In this document: piece after piece, positions 34,253 through 46,372 of the stretch
Position numbering within the stretch: the first letter of the stretch is position 1
Layout of the letters: each line of letters opens with the position of its first letter
From: Theristus sp. LFF4_11
Taxonomy: Eukaryota; Nematoda; Chromadorea; Monhysterida; Xyalidae
Reading direction: 5' to 3'
Assembly: GCA_030248135.1 (NCBI GenBank)
Contig: JASANC010003509.1
Coordinates: 1-64,000 of the forward strand
DNA length: 64,000 bases
The notes under the pieces: model-generated
Told to the model about the DNA's origin: nothing
Seen by the model: the letters and a program-made list of their open reading frames with translations, nothing else
Databases searched by the model: none
Made by a program: the position numbers and the translations under genes

Positions 34253-37221
34253 ATCATGTCCATTCGCGAGCGAAGCGGAGCGGAGCGGACAGCGGATGCG
34301 ACATAATATGGCCCGTCGGTCGCTCGCGCTAAAATTCCAAACTTTCTGTGCCTCGCATTGTGAACATAAAAGGAGCTGAGAATTTTTTCTCCTGCACACA
34401 GGTAGATAATCCACAGATACGCTGTGTGCAGCAGAAATTTTTTCGTGGTGATCTTCTACACACGCTGTGTACGCAAAACATCGATTCTGAATAAGCTGTT
34501 TCTTATTCTTGTATACCCCTTTTTTTCGACCATGTCATAAAATGTGTTCGCAGTTTCAGTGATATAAAGAAAATTCTGACTGTTAAGATAAAAACATTTC
34601 CTAGGGTAAAAGTCTTCGGGATTTTTAAATTTCACATTCATTTTTTTCTCTGATGCTTCCCAAGGCTTCAATTTTGCCTGTTTACACAAAATTACGAAAA
34701 AAACGTGTATTTGCGATTTTTGCGCATGAAACAAACCGTTATTTGACAAAACAACAAGTTTCCGGGGGTAACCAACAACGGAGAGTTTGAATTTGACCTT
34801 TATTTTTTTTAAAAAACTAAAGGAATTGCAGTTAAATAACTAAAATCGTGACGATTTAGGGCCAATCGGCCGTGGAAATTGGCGAAATCGGTCCATAAGC
34901 GAAAAACAAGAAAAGGGTGTTTTCCAAGGTAATTCAATGCGCTGATCACGGATTTTGGGTTAGTTTTTTTTATGTGAGCAACTCTAGATGTTGAATCGTG
35001 ACGATTTCGGGCGAATCGGCCGTGGAAATCGGCGAAAACGGTCCAGAAACGAAAAACAAGAAAAGGGTGTTTTCCAGGGTAATTCAATGCGCTGATCACG
35101 GATTTTGGGTTAGTTTTCTTACGTGAGCAACTCTAGATGCTGAATCGCGACGATTTCGGGCGAATCGGCGGTGGAAATTGGCGAAATCGGTCCAGAAATT
35201 AAAAACAAGAAAACGTTGTTTTCCATAGTAATTCAATGCGCTGATCACGGATATTGGGTTAGTTTTCTTACGTGAGCAACTGTAGATGCTGAATCGTGAC
35301 GATTTCGGGCGAATCGGCCGTGGAAATTGGCGAAATCAGTCCAGAAGTGAAAAACAAGAAAACTGTGTTTTCCATGGTAATTCAATGCGCGGATCACGGA
35401 TTTTTGGTTAGTTTTCTTATGAGAGCAACTCTAGATACTGAATCGTGACGATTTCGGGCGAATCGGCCGTGGAAATTGGCGAAATCGGTCCAGAAATGAA
35501 AAACAAGAAAACTGTGTTTTCCATGGTAATTCAATGCGCTGATCACGGATTTTAGGTTAGTTTTCTTATGTGAACAATTCTAGATACCGAATCGTGACGA
35601 TTTCGAGCGAATCGGCCGTGAATTTAGCGAAATCGGCCCAGAAATGAAAAACAAGAAAACGGTGTTTTCCATGATAATTCATTGCGCCGATCACGGATTC
35701 TGGGTTAGATTTTTATGTGAGCAACTCTAGATACTGAATCGTTACGATTTCTGGCGAATCGGCCGTGAAAATTGGCGAAACCGGTCCAGAAATGAAAAAC
35801 GAGAAAACGGTTTTTCCAGGGTAATTCAATGCGCTGATCACGGATTTTTGGTTAGTTTTTTATGTGAGCAATTCTAGGTACTGAATCGTGACGATTTCGG
35901 GCGAATCGGCCGTAGAATTTAGCGATACCGGTCCAGAAATGAAAAACAAGAAAACGGTGTTTTCCATGGTAATTCATTGCGCCAATCACGGCTTTTGGGT
36001 CAGTTTTCTTGTGTGAGCAATTCTAGGTACTGAATCGTGACGATTTTGGGCGAATCGGCCATAGAAATAGCATAGGCGAAATCGGCCTAAAAAACGAAAA
36101 ATGAAAAACCTGAGTTTTCCGGGGTTTAGAAGAATGTGTGACCAACGAATTGTGATTTTGGTCCGACCTTCGGGGCTTATGTAAAAGTCAGAATATTATC
36201 TAAAAATGCGGGAGACGCATATAAAAGGAGGAATATGGCCTTGTGTAAGCAGTGAAAGTCTTGGCTCGACAACGCTTTTCAAGTCTCTGATGTGGTACAC
36301 ACGGATACAAGTACATAAGAGTCATATTATTGCGCCGCGTTTGTTTTTTTTTGAAGCACGCCCCCACCGATTCCGGAAACCCGAAGGTACCAAACTCCGG
36401 TGGGATTGGGGAATGGACGGCGGCTCACCATCCCGTGGAACCAATACCCTCGCCATGTTAGGGGGACAGCCTCTAAGCCCCGCTCTGTCCTGGGGGCACC
36501 AGTGATCTTAGCCCGATTTCGGTTTCGGTGGCCTGCGGTCGCTATATCCCCGGAGGGCAGCGAATCCGAAAGTTTTCGTTTTCGTTTTGCTGAAAAGCGT
36601 AAAACTTTAAAGTTATTTTTTAATTGTCCTCTTCGATTTAATCTAAAATCACGCCATGTGCGAAATTATGTAAATTCTGTGCAAAAACAGAAAAATCAGA
36701 GATTGCAAAACATTGTTGCATGTAGCTTTTTCGTTGTTGTTAACGTACGCACCGCTGTGTACACACCAGCACCAGTGACAAAAAGGAGTTGTCTTCCGTT
36801 GATTTTCACCTTTTTTACCGGTGTCATCTTCAACTAGTGTGGCAGGATAAACCGTCTGTCCCGTGAGTCATTGCCTTTGCCACAGGAGACCTTGCGTTCC
36901 GCAATGCTTCTGCGATACAATTTGTCCTGGACAAACCAGTGTCAGCGAGCTAAAGTCTGATTGTTATTTTAGCAGTTTTAGTGGTCGCTAAATGCCCGAA
37001 ATCCGCAAATGTGAAAGTTTCATTTGTCTACAATACAAAGTACGAGGGTTGCCATGTGCAACCGAAATCATAAATAAACGGCGCAAAAATATGGCTCTTA
37101 TGTACTTGTATCCGTGTGTACCACATCAGAGACTTGAAAAGCGTTGTCGAGCCAAGTCTTTCACTGCTTACACAAGGCCATATTCCTCCTTTTATATGCG
37201 TCTCCCGCATTTTTAGATAAT
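34253..37221 (-). mobile_element. composite element C
   Basis: Read on the minus strand the element starts attatctaaaaatgcgggag (at 37221), has the foldback module (37221-36195), about nine 149-bp type-1 units (36110-34850), then the type-2-like segment and GC-rich tail ending at 34253. It matches copy B along its length in opposite orientation, with a longer type-1 array. Confidence 0.7.
34850..36110 (-). repeat. type-1 tandem array, ~149-bp unit
   Basis: The phrase gggcgaatcggccg recurs near 35008, 35158, 35308, 35457, 35606, 35752, 35899 and 36047. Units differ by scattered substitutions and small indels. Confidence 0.85.
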
Positions 37222-40085
37222 CTTTCAGTTGGCTTATTTTGGAAGATGGACGGCTTTGGGTAAAAAGACCCCCCAAAAGGTGGTACTTCAGCGATTGAGG
37301 GGCATTTTCTGATGCAGTGATATGTTTGTATGGCAAGGCAACCAAAGAATGATCTGGAGGCTTATGTGCTGTCATTTTGATTTCGGTAGCCCACCCACAA
37401 AGTTCAGAGGTCCATACTCAAAGGACAGACAATTGTGAATGCACTATGAAAAAAGACACAACAACACGCTGAGTTGATTTCGGGAACCCGTTGTGGGAGA
37501 TGCCGATGTTCTTGCTGATGATTGGTGCGAATTAGCAGAAACACGTGCAATGCAGACCAACTTTCAGTGGCACAAAAATGGTAACTTGACGAAACTATCA
37601 GTTGCGGTGGTTTCTGCACCTGCACGACCGTCCACAATCCACATTTTTTTGTTCCGCGTGACTGTGTTAGCATTGTAGACCTAAAAAACCAACAAGCGAG
37701 AAAGCAGAGCTTCAAAGTGCAGTCAACAAATCATCCATTGTGACCAATCAGCTTTTCCAATACAAAGGCAGCCAACCAGTGTGCACATGTTCTAACAGAA
37801 ATAAAATCGTCATATTGACTAGGAATCTGTGGTCAAATTTCATTTTCTGTCACCAGTAATTTCCTCGGACATTTTATCCCATTTTCATTCAAAAACTGTG
37901 AAGAATCTTCGCCTCGCGCACGTAATGGAAAAAGAGAGAAATATTATTTTCATGTTTCACACATAATCCTAAAATGGAGATGTCAGGTTCTATTATTTAG
38001 ACCATAATTGACACACGCGTGTGCACTTGTACAAGATTCAGCCAGACCTGTGAAATCTGGAAAATTTGGCCAATCTGCACCGCACTCTGTCGCAAGTGGC
38101 TGGGCGCTTTCACAGCTTCTGTGTTGAGCACTGACTTTGTCGCTTCTGCTAATGAGTTTTTTAGATATTACGTAATTTCTGGTTAGTTGCTGTAACATTG
38201 TCGAATTATGAAAATTTCAGCGACCTCTGGAGACGCTAAGCGACGAAATAAAATGCAATAAAATCAAAATATAACTAATTCGCGACCATAAAAAGAATTA
38301 AAAAAATTTAATAGCCTCGATTTCAAGTCCTTATCAACATTCGTCTCCAGTTTGAAACAAATGAGCAAATGTGAAAACGAATACTGGACGGAAGTTTGAT
38401 AGGAACTTGGTGATGAAGCTATAACGGCTGCTTCGACGTTTAATAACGAATAAATGGCGTATTTTAAGAAATCGAGCTTAAATTTTTTTTTCCTAAAACG
38501 TCCATCGTGTTGGCAGCCATAACTGACAACTGAGTGCTTTTTGATGTTCCGGCTAATATGCGCCTCCCTGGCCGGTCGCTGTCGCCTCGTACGAAGATAT
38601 TCAAAAATTCCAAACTATGGTTCTGGTAAGTTTCTGCCGTTCTTCAACAGGTATATATTGTTTTTGAAAAAGATAAATAAAAGATAAGACGTAATGGATT
38701 CGCTTTTACAGTCATCAGAATATTTACCATTTCATTGTCACAATTTTGTAGATCCTATTGACTTTTTCACAGTTTTTCTTCATTTTGTTTTCAAATGCCG
38801 CATGAGCGAAATGTGTTTGCATGCATAACATCTCCTACCGTATATGTTTTTCGTTTTTTGTATTGCAACCACGTTTCCTACCGCTACCGTTTAGCAAAGT
38901 TTGAAGGCGTTTTTCGTTGTATACACGGTTGTGGTGCGGCTTATTCCCATCAATTCAAACGCCGATTAGTTTCAGTGAATTTCATATTAATACGCTTTTC
39001 CGTTTCAACTCACTATACCCACCCACTCACATCACACAGACCAATTGAAAACAGTCTACTGGTTCAAGTTTTCCTCTTGCTTGCTTTTTTATTTTCGTCG
39101 TTATTCTTTGTGATGAACAAGAACTTTTTGCATAAAAATTGTAACTTGCGTTTTTGCAATAAAAAGTGAAACCAACAGGATTTTAACTAAAATTAGAGCT
39201 ACAGCCGGAATTGAAATTAGCCGTAAATGTTTATACCGAACAGTGGTGATGTCTGACAACACAAGGTGGCCCCGCTAATAACCTCAAAGCAGTCCTCAAA
39301 TTTCACAACATGATAAACTTTGACTCTTCGGAAATTTTGGGCGCTGCTTTCAGCTCTCCTAAACGGGTTTTTCAGATCACTGAAAAAAAACAGAGTAAAA
39401 AAAAGAATTTTTGGTCATGGTCATTTTTGTCGCATTTGCTACTTTTTCTCATGAAGAACTTTAGCAACAGTTGAGACGGTTTATTTCTTATTAGTTGTGC
39501 ATTAGCTCGCAATTCACTAGGATTGTTACTTTTATGGATGTTTTTATTTTCTTTGTTCTTTTGTTTGTGCCCTATTTTAACTTGGAGTCGATTCGATTGG
39601 GTTATTCCGATTAATGAATAAAAGGTGATTGGGTTATTCCTTGCAGTATATTACCATTACCGGCTATGCAACAGGTTTTAAGACCAGTGCTTTTTATGTT
39701 AGGCCTAATAATGTAACAAAATGTAGCTACATTATTTTCTGCAAAATTGATTGTATGATGAGTTTCTCCTCTGCCTTCATTTCATTTTTGTCTCCACCCC
39801 CAGGTTTTTGCTTCTGCACATTTGAACAATACCTGGATTTAAACCAGCACTCCATTGAGAAGAAGAGTCAACATTTTCGATAAACAGTTTTCACTCAAAA
39901 AATTCTCTGTTCGTCAAAATTTTGTTCAAAACAATAAAATGTGCAAAACATTCTTCAAACCGATATGTGCTCCAAAATGTTTGCTCTTTTTTTCTCAGTA
40001 GTGGCTCCTCTCAGTCAAAAGTGTGTTTTGCGAATGTTTTGTTACATTTAAACGATTGCTTACCGTCTTCGAAAGAACAGAAAAG
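37222..40085. other. intergenic DNA upstream of the peptide gene
   Basis: No gene could be supported. The 124-residue open frame at 38795-39169 lacks a recognisable domain: it has a CIHGCGAAY segment but no zinc-finger histidines. A promoter for the peptide gene should lie in the last few hundred bases, but no element could be defined. Confidence 0.4.
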
Positions 40086-41742
40086 ATGATGATCGCGAAA
40101 TATATCGCGATTTTTCTGGCGATTTTCACGGCGATTTCGCTGGCGAGCGCGGAGCCGATGTGGAAGAAGAAAATTGAAGATGCCATGGGCCGACTGTGTC
40201 CGAGAGTAACTGGCCACGGAATCGACAAATGTGCCAAGGTAGTACATTATACGCAGCATTATGCGCAGCATTATACGCAACATTATACGCAGCATTATAC
40301 GCAGCATTATACGCAGCATTATACGCAACATTATACGCTGCATTATACGCAGCATTATACGCAGCATACGCAACATTATACGCTGCATTATACGCAGCAT
40401 TATACGTAACATTATACGCAGCATTATACGCAACATTATACGCAGCAGCATACGCAACATTATACGCAGCATTATACGCAGCATTATACGCAGAATTATA
40501 CGCAACATTATGCGCAAGATTATACGCAGCATTATACGCAGCATTATACGCAGCATTATGCGCAACATTATAAGCAGCATTATACGCAGCATTATACGCA
40601 GCATTATACGCAACATTACAAGCAGCATCATCTGCGACATAATACGCAACATTATACAGATAAAAAATAATAAGTACTATGCCCATTGGCACAACATTAT
40701 ACGAACAACATTTAAACGTACGTTAAACGGAACACTATACCTTTCAGTTTTTAACACAGCATTTGAGTCTGCAATATTGTTTGAATGACAAAGTAAAGTT
40801 GTGTGAAGTGAAATGTGTAGCGTATAATGTTGCAGATACTGCTGCGTATAATGCTGCGTATAATGCTGCGTATAATGCTGCTTATAATGTTGCGCATAAT
40901 GCTGCGTATAATGCTGCGTATAATGCTGCGTATAATCTTGCGCATAATGTTGCGTATAATTCTGCGTATAATGCTGCGTATAATGCTGCGTATAATGTTA
41001 CGTTTACTGTTGTGCATATGTTCGTTTTTTCAATGGGCCCAAGCAGGACAACAGGTGTGCAAAAATTTCTGCCGTAATTCTTGATTCGTCAGCCGACCAA
41101 CGTTTACCGTCATCAAACATTAAACATCGTCAACGCATAAAAAACATTGCAGATGTTGCAAGACATGTCGTACGTACGTTTCGGACGTCGACGGCGAACG
41201 TACGGCTACCTCGGTGAGTGAAAACACAGCAACTTTGAATGGGCAATTTCAAAAACTGAACGTAATCTGACAACAGAAGAAAATGAGAAAAACTAAAATA
41301 ATCAAAATCTTTTTTACACAAGAACAATTTTTTGTTTCAATTTGGACTACGTTCGGGCGCTAAATAGCGCGCGTTCAGTTTTCAGCTCTGCGGTTTTCCA
41401 TAGATCCATTCAACATTACTCGGCCTCCTTTGCAATAAAAAGATAATAGGTATTTAGGTCTCCGAACTTATGCTATTCATATAGTTTTATCGGAGTTTCC
41501 TGCTTTTTCTCCACATAAAAATAGATGGATGGATGGAATATTAATTATGCTGAACAATTTGTTCAGCGCCGAGTTGGTTCGAGCGTGAGCGTCGTCGTGC
41601 GCTGTTCAGCTACCCGTTGCCCGCCTACCTTGCAAGTCGTCCCCGTCTGGACGTGCTCTATCCGGCGGCCATCTATGAGCCACGTCCGCGTCGTAGCGTG
41701 TTCGACCTCATGGGCGACTACTATGAGCCGTATCTCGACTGA
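40086..41742 (+). CDS. candidate secreted neuropeptide precursor (disulfide loop, RF-amide-type end)
   Basis: Exons: 40086-40238, 41153-41213 and 41567-41742. GT-AG junctions are in phase, giving about 129 residues. A signal peptide (IAIFLAIFTAISLASA) is followed by EPMW-KKK. The next segment, up to the RRRR site, contains two cysteines (LCPRVTGHGIDKC) and ends SYVRFG-RRRR, the arrangement expected for a C-terminally amidated RF-amide released by prohormone convertases. Later basic sites RRR and RPRR delimit TYGYLAPSWFERE, a Tyr/Pro-rich peptide, and SVFDLMGDYYEPYLD at the C terminus. A 32-residue single-disulfide amidated RF peptide does not match a family I know. Two in-frame Met codons start the signal peptide (40086, 40089). 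What is seen: signal peptide, basic sites, Gly before RRRR. What is inferred: processing and hormone role. Confidence 0.72.
40240..41005. repeat. palindromic pair of 12-bp tandem arrays in the peptide-gene intron
   Basis: Left array (about 40240-40640): repeats of cagcattatacg. Right array (about 40825-41005): repeats of the reverse complement, tataatgctgcg. A ~180-base spacer separates them. Point variants (cagcatt, caacatt, cagaatt) occur in the same relative order in parts of both arms. The whole could fold into a long hairpin and resembles a foldback transposon arm structure. Long open frames here (Ile/Arg, Ala/Tyr/Asn or His/Tyr repeats) are artefacts. Confidence 0.85.
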
Positions 41743-42954
41743 TGTTTTAAGCTGTTTTAGGTTGGACTTTAATGCAACTTTAATGCACGTTTTGTGAAAT
41801 CGCTGCAAAAGACTGCGATACAAACACTCTAGAGGAGAACAGATTTTTCTACAGCTTTTGAAACCTTCGTTTTGAGTTTGAAAACGTAATCCATTGTGGT
41901 AAACCTGAATGTATACAAAATTATTGGTTTTTATCGGACTACGTGATTTTAGGACAAAGGTCTTGATTTCAAACACGTGATAAGCTTGTTTTTTTGGTCA
42001 TCTTTTACATGTTATTTTGTTGTGCAACCAGACTTATTTCCTTCAGTACGCTCTTTGTAAAGAAAACCTGAAAAACGCATGTTACTCTGTCAAAAAAAAC
42101 TTATTTTATACGTTCTTCCAAAATGTTTCATTGTGATAAAAAGTTGCTCACTCTTCCAGTCGTCCAGCCAACTGACGTGTCAAATTTGAACAGAAAAAAA
42201 TCCGTTTTTCTTCGAAATAAGTACAATTTTGCACTATACAGTAATCCACACCACACACACACACATAACACAAATCAAACATAATTAGTCAAAACCATGC
42301 ATGTTCCATCGCTTTCAGGTTTCGCATTATTCTATCTTACCTGGGCAGTTCATGTAGAGCGGCTCAAATTACGATTGTAGGTGTGTGGCATTGATGGTGT
42401 TTGTATTTGTCAAATTGGTCCCAGTGCGAGGTGTTTCTTGACAAATACTGTAGCATATGAAATCACCAACAAAGTTACACGAAATCTCGTTACTGCGCCT
42501 CGATGTACAGAGGGTTTGTTATTCAGTAAGACAAACAGACAAATCTTTCTTCAATGTCTAGCACCCGTGATCCCGAAAGCTACACTCAACCAAAACGGAG
42601 AAAACCACGACAAAGACCACCGCACTTCAAAACTGAAAAGCAGAAATGTGTTTTCTCTCAGTACAACTGACGCACGTTTTTTGACAGTGACGTTTTGGCA
42701 CTTCAAAGCCACCAAATCTCGAACTCATCCCAAATCCACAAATCGGCGAGACCTCTTCTTTTTTAATAGGGCGAGTGAAGAACTGAAAACAAAAAAATGT
42801 TGAAAAAGAACGGTAAATTTTACGGAAAAGGGGATTTTGCAAAGATTCACGTAACGCAATATGGACATCCGCTGAAAAGAACACACGTAAACTGGTGCTT
42901 GTGTCAACATGTCTCAGACAAAAATATGTGACAGACGGTAAATTATAACAACGG

Positions 42955-42956
<2 letters not shown>

Positions 42957-43018
<62 letters not shown>
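42957..43018. repeat. (CA)n microsatellite
   Basis: About 31 uninterrupted CA units. Confidence 0.97.
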
Positions 43019-43019
<1 letters not shown>

Positions 43020-43107
43020 CAGAGGCACCACAAGAGCGAACAAAACGCAAATACAAAAAGAAAAATATTATATAATCACCATTATTTTTCAATAATAAGA
43101 CAATGAA

Positions 43108-43108
<1 letters not shown>

Positions 43109-43149
<41 letters not shown>
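43109..43149. repeat. (AC)n microsatellite
   Basis: About 20 AC units, 90 bases downstream of the other CA tract. Confidence 0.97.
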
Positions 43150-43151
<2 letters not shown>

Positions 43152-44288
43152 AAAGGATCGAATTATGTATCCGTAGCATGTCTATGTATTGCGCCCTAAA
43201 ATGTGCAGAGGCATCAAGAAGAAAAGGCGCATCTCATGGAAGCGAAAAGCGAAATACGGTGAAATTGCGCCAATTAATTGCACCCCTGGACGCCGACACA
43301 CATCGAGAAATCCAAATAAAGGCGCGCGAATTCTAACAAGCATGCAAAGGTTCTATAGATTCGTTTCTATCGAAGCGCCGGTTTCGAACATATTCAGCAC
43401 CTATGTGTGTGTGTGTGTTCCAACACGACTGTGATTTTATAACGTTGCCCAACAAAAAAGCTACCGTATGATTTTCAAACACAAACAAGCAAACAATACA
43501 TATAGATACAAGTGCGAATGGGAAGAAACGACTTTGACTCTTGATATTAATTGCAAATGTATGGATTCATAATTGAAATGTAATGGCGACTTCAGTTGAC
43601 TCCTCAGTAAGTGTGTGAACTTTTTCAAATTTTCACGTTTGCAGATTCGTTATTTGGCGTCATGGCGTTTTTATGACATTTTTCCATTCTATTTTGTAAT
43701 TTACACACAGTTAAAACTGGTTGTTTAAAACATTTCATTTTATGACATCCGTTATTTCATATATGTCAGTGTGACACCCTAAAAGTTCGCCAACAAGAAA
43801 CATAAAATGCCACATGTTTTCCCAAGTCGAACAACAAAACAACAGTAAAGTTTCAATGAATCACAGCCTTCATTGAATCATTGACTCACCTATTAGCCAC
43901 ATCCCACCCCGCCGACAAAACGAAGCATGCGTTGAAGCGTGTCTGTAAAAACAAAAAGCTCTAATTGCTAAAGTTCAAACGCATATATAAATTTGAGATT
44001 GATTTGCAATAATTGATGGAATTTCAACACCGAATACAATATCTATTGACGCTCAAGATCGCGCAATAATTTGACGGCGTTAATCATGTGTGTACGTTTT
44101 AATGAAGATACACGAAACCGAAACTGAAATGAGATTGGAGCATTTAGCCTTGTGGTCGAAGTCGGGTAAATCATACTGCTGCTTTGTGTGCTTTTTGCTT
44201 AAAACTCGGCCACAAATTTCCGTCATTCATACCGTGCTAACCGATATGACCACATGTTGGGTCGGACCATATTGTGTATGGCTCAAAA

Positions 44289-44437
44289 CAGGTGCCGTGG
44301 GCTACGGCTACCACTGCCTGTGTGGCGTGTGGGCTCAGTCCGCAAGCCGGTATTCAAAAACGCGGTCAATATTGCCACCACGATACCCCACAAATTCGGA
44401 TGCGAATCGCCCGGCCAATCATGAATTGTCTCATTCA
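44289..44437 (+). other. possible isolated exon with a thrombospondin-type-1-like cysteine pattern
   Basis: The frame after the acceptor ctcaaaacag reads ACVACGLSPQAGIQKRGQYC, close to the W..C..CG..G.Q.R...C spacing of TSP1 modules, with a Trp six residues before the first Cys. It can end at the donor caaa|gtaaaa after NCLIQ. No neighbouring exons were found on the plus strand, so this may be chance or a relic. Confidence 0.22.
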
Positions 44438-46372
44438 AAGTAAAATATGTTTTGCTTGTAATGAAGCGACTTTCGCCCGGTAACCGAACGCGCACCGGGT
44501 TACTCAATGCGCAGCGGGCCTTCTTGAACTTGAAATTTGAGCAGATTGTTTACGGTATGTGGTGCGATTGTGTGACGCCAGTCAAGCGCGTCATTTATCA
44601 TGAAACGTTACACATTATACACTGCATAAGATGAAAAAGAACATATCGCTTTGCTCGTTAGCCGCGAGAGTTGCTGATTGGTGATTAGGAGTGATTTGAG
44701 TGATCAGCTCTCATTAAACCGGCGTCAAACGCGTTCACATAATTCGCGCGTCATGATCAAATTATTCGAAGGAATCAAATTGTTTCGAAAGGTTGAGTTG
44801 ATTCATGACACACACATTCGGTTTTCCAGCATTTCATTATCCTCATTCAAAAGTTGAACAGATTGAAAACAGTTTATTTCTTCTTCATCCGATTCGCTGT
44901 TTTTTAGAATATGGCACGTTGAAAATTTTATTTACATGATTTATGCAAACACAAAATGCTTGTGATTGTGAATACGGCTGAAAAACCTGTTTTTAACGTT
45001 TTCAAAACAACACATTATTCAACTCAGGTTGCTTGCTGGAAAAACCAGTGCCAAAAAAACTGAATCTTCTCCATGAAAACCCACTTCAAATGAGTCAAGC
45101 ATTTCGGTCGATTGTTCAAATGGTGGTGGTGTGCATGTAGCACTTGACAACCCACTTCAGAAATCATCGCCCAGCCAAATGCCCTTTGGTTTCTCTAGAC
45201 GCGTTCAGCAGAAAACGAGGTTTCTTTGAACAAAGGTTTTCAGTTTTGTTCGCATTAGCACTTCTGTCCGTTTTCGATTTAGTATTGCTCTGGCTGCTTG
45301 CATTTCGAATGCGGAATGCTAATTGGTTGTTTTGTGACAGGTATTTAGCCAATCAGCATACTGTTTGTATAACTGGCATTCGAAGGCAGTATACATGTAT
45401 ACGGTACATGTAGATTTTAATGAATACGTTTTCTTCAACTGTCGTCATTATTGTTTTTCGCATTCGAAAACAGTATCAGACGCTTTGAAATCGGTGAGCG
45501 CCCGAGTTCAAAGGTATGAAACCGCCTACATAGAGATCATGATCACATTTCGTGATTAGCCGCGAATTACAATGCTCTTCGACTGCCCTTGCGTTATCTG
45601 TCGTTTCTCTTCTCTTGTTGCTTTTCGTTGTGCGCAACGGTCACTAAAGGTCAACATCGGTGTCAATTCGTAAAATTTGTGACAAAACAAGAAAAAACGG
45701 ATCATTGATACAAAATGAGCTTAATCGTCGGGTTTTTTGTTGTTGTTCTATACACCTGTCCACCTTTTGAGGTTGCACCGAAAACAGTTCACGCACTTGT
45801 GGAATGTGAAATTCAGGAGCAGAAAAAGAACAAAAGAAAGGATTCCAGTTTTTATTTTCATATAGGTTTTTTCGAGTGCACATGTATTGTGATTCGTTGA
45901 TAGAGCGGATCACATGCAGCTTGTTTTTTTGCTAATCATTTGCAAATCGCCCATCACACATCATCCATCGTGTGTTTTCCAATGTCATCGTGTACTCGTG
46001 GGCATGGAGTTTGGTTAGGGTTAGTAGTCGATCATCGCACCACAGCAGCATTTCCTTTTTTAATCGGCCCGGTTTTCGAAATTTGTGTTTTGAAAACTTT
46101 TATATCTGGATACTTTAACGGTGTGCACAGAATTCTACCAAACCTACTAGCGCATGTAATTCAGCAGTCTTTGCAATGTAAACTGTAAATCATATGCAAT
46201 TTGTGACCTGTGTCGTCTGGCGTTTGAATCTAGCATATGCTGATTGGCTTCACAAGCTGAGCAGTTTCCAATTACAGTGAGCATAAATCCAAAGAAAGAG
46301 TCAGTTGAATGCCAAAAAGCGAAATCGTCAGCATCCCCGGTGAGCCCTGGCTAAAAAACCTCTCCACCCAGC

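Larger units (their letters stand above)
41743..46372. other. gene-poor interval between the peptide gene and the LIM-homeobox gene
   Basis: Contains two CA microsatellites and scattered CCAATCAG octamers (44673, 45350, 46237). Only one weak exon candidate (44289-44437) was found. Otherwise no gene is supported on either strand over 4.6 kb; regulatory DNA for the homeobox gene may lie here, but no element can be pointed to. Confidence 0.4.

Noticed and set aside
36206..37375. Conserved-looking frames starting MRETHIKGGIW and MPEIRKCESF, present near 22 kb, 36-37 kb and 58-59 kb
   Set aside because: They are readings of the foldback arms. The same arms are open in both directions because they are inverted repeats; there is no coding evidence.
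38795..39169. A 124-residue open frame that might hold a zinc finger
   Set aside because: It has CIHGC but no correctly spaced histidines, and no splice-supported neighbours.
40240..41005. A CRISPR-like array, because of regularly spaced short repeats
   Set aside because: The repeats are contiguous 12-mers without unique spacers, inside an animal gene intron.
40011..41084. Long Ile/Arg, Met/Leu/Arg and Ala/Tyr/Asn repeat proteins on both strands
   Set aside because: They are translations of the 12-bp palindromic arrays in the peptide-gene intron, open in several frames.
42627..43179. Cys/Val-repeat membrane-like proteins
   Set aside because: These are readings of the two CA microsatellites.
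46332..46370. A fifth SINE copy
   Set aside because: Only the phrase gagccctggctaaaaaacc matches the 3' end; there is no head or body, so it is at most a fragment.
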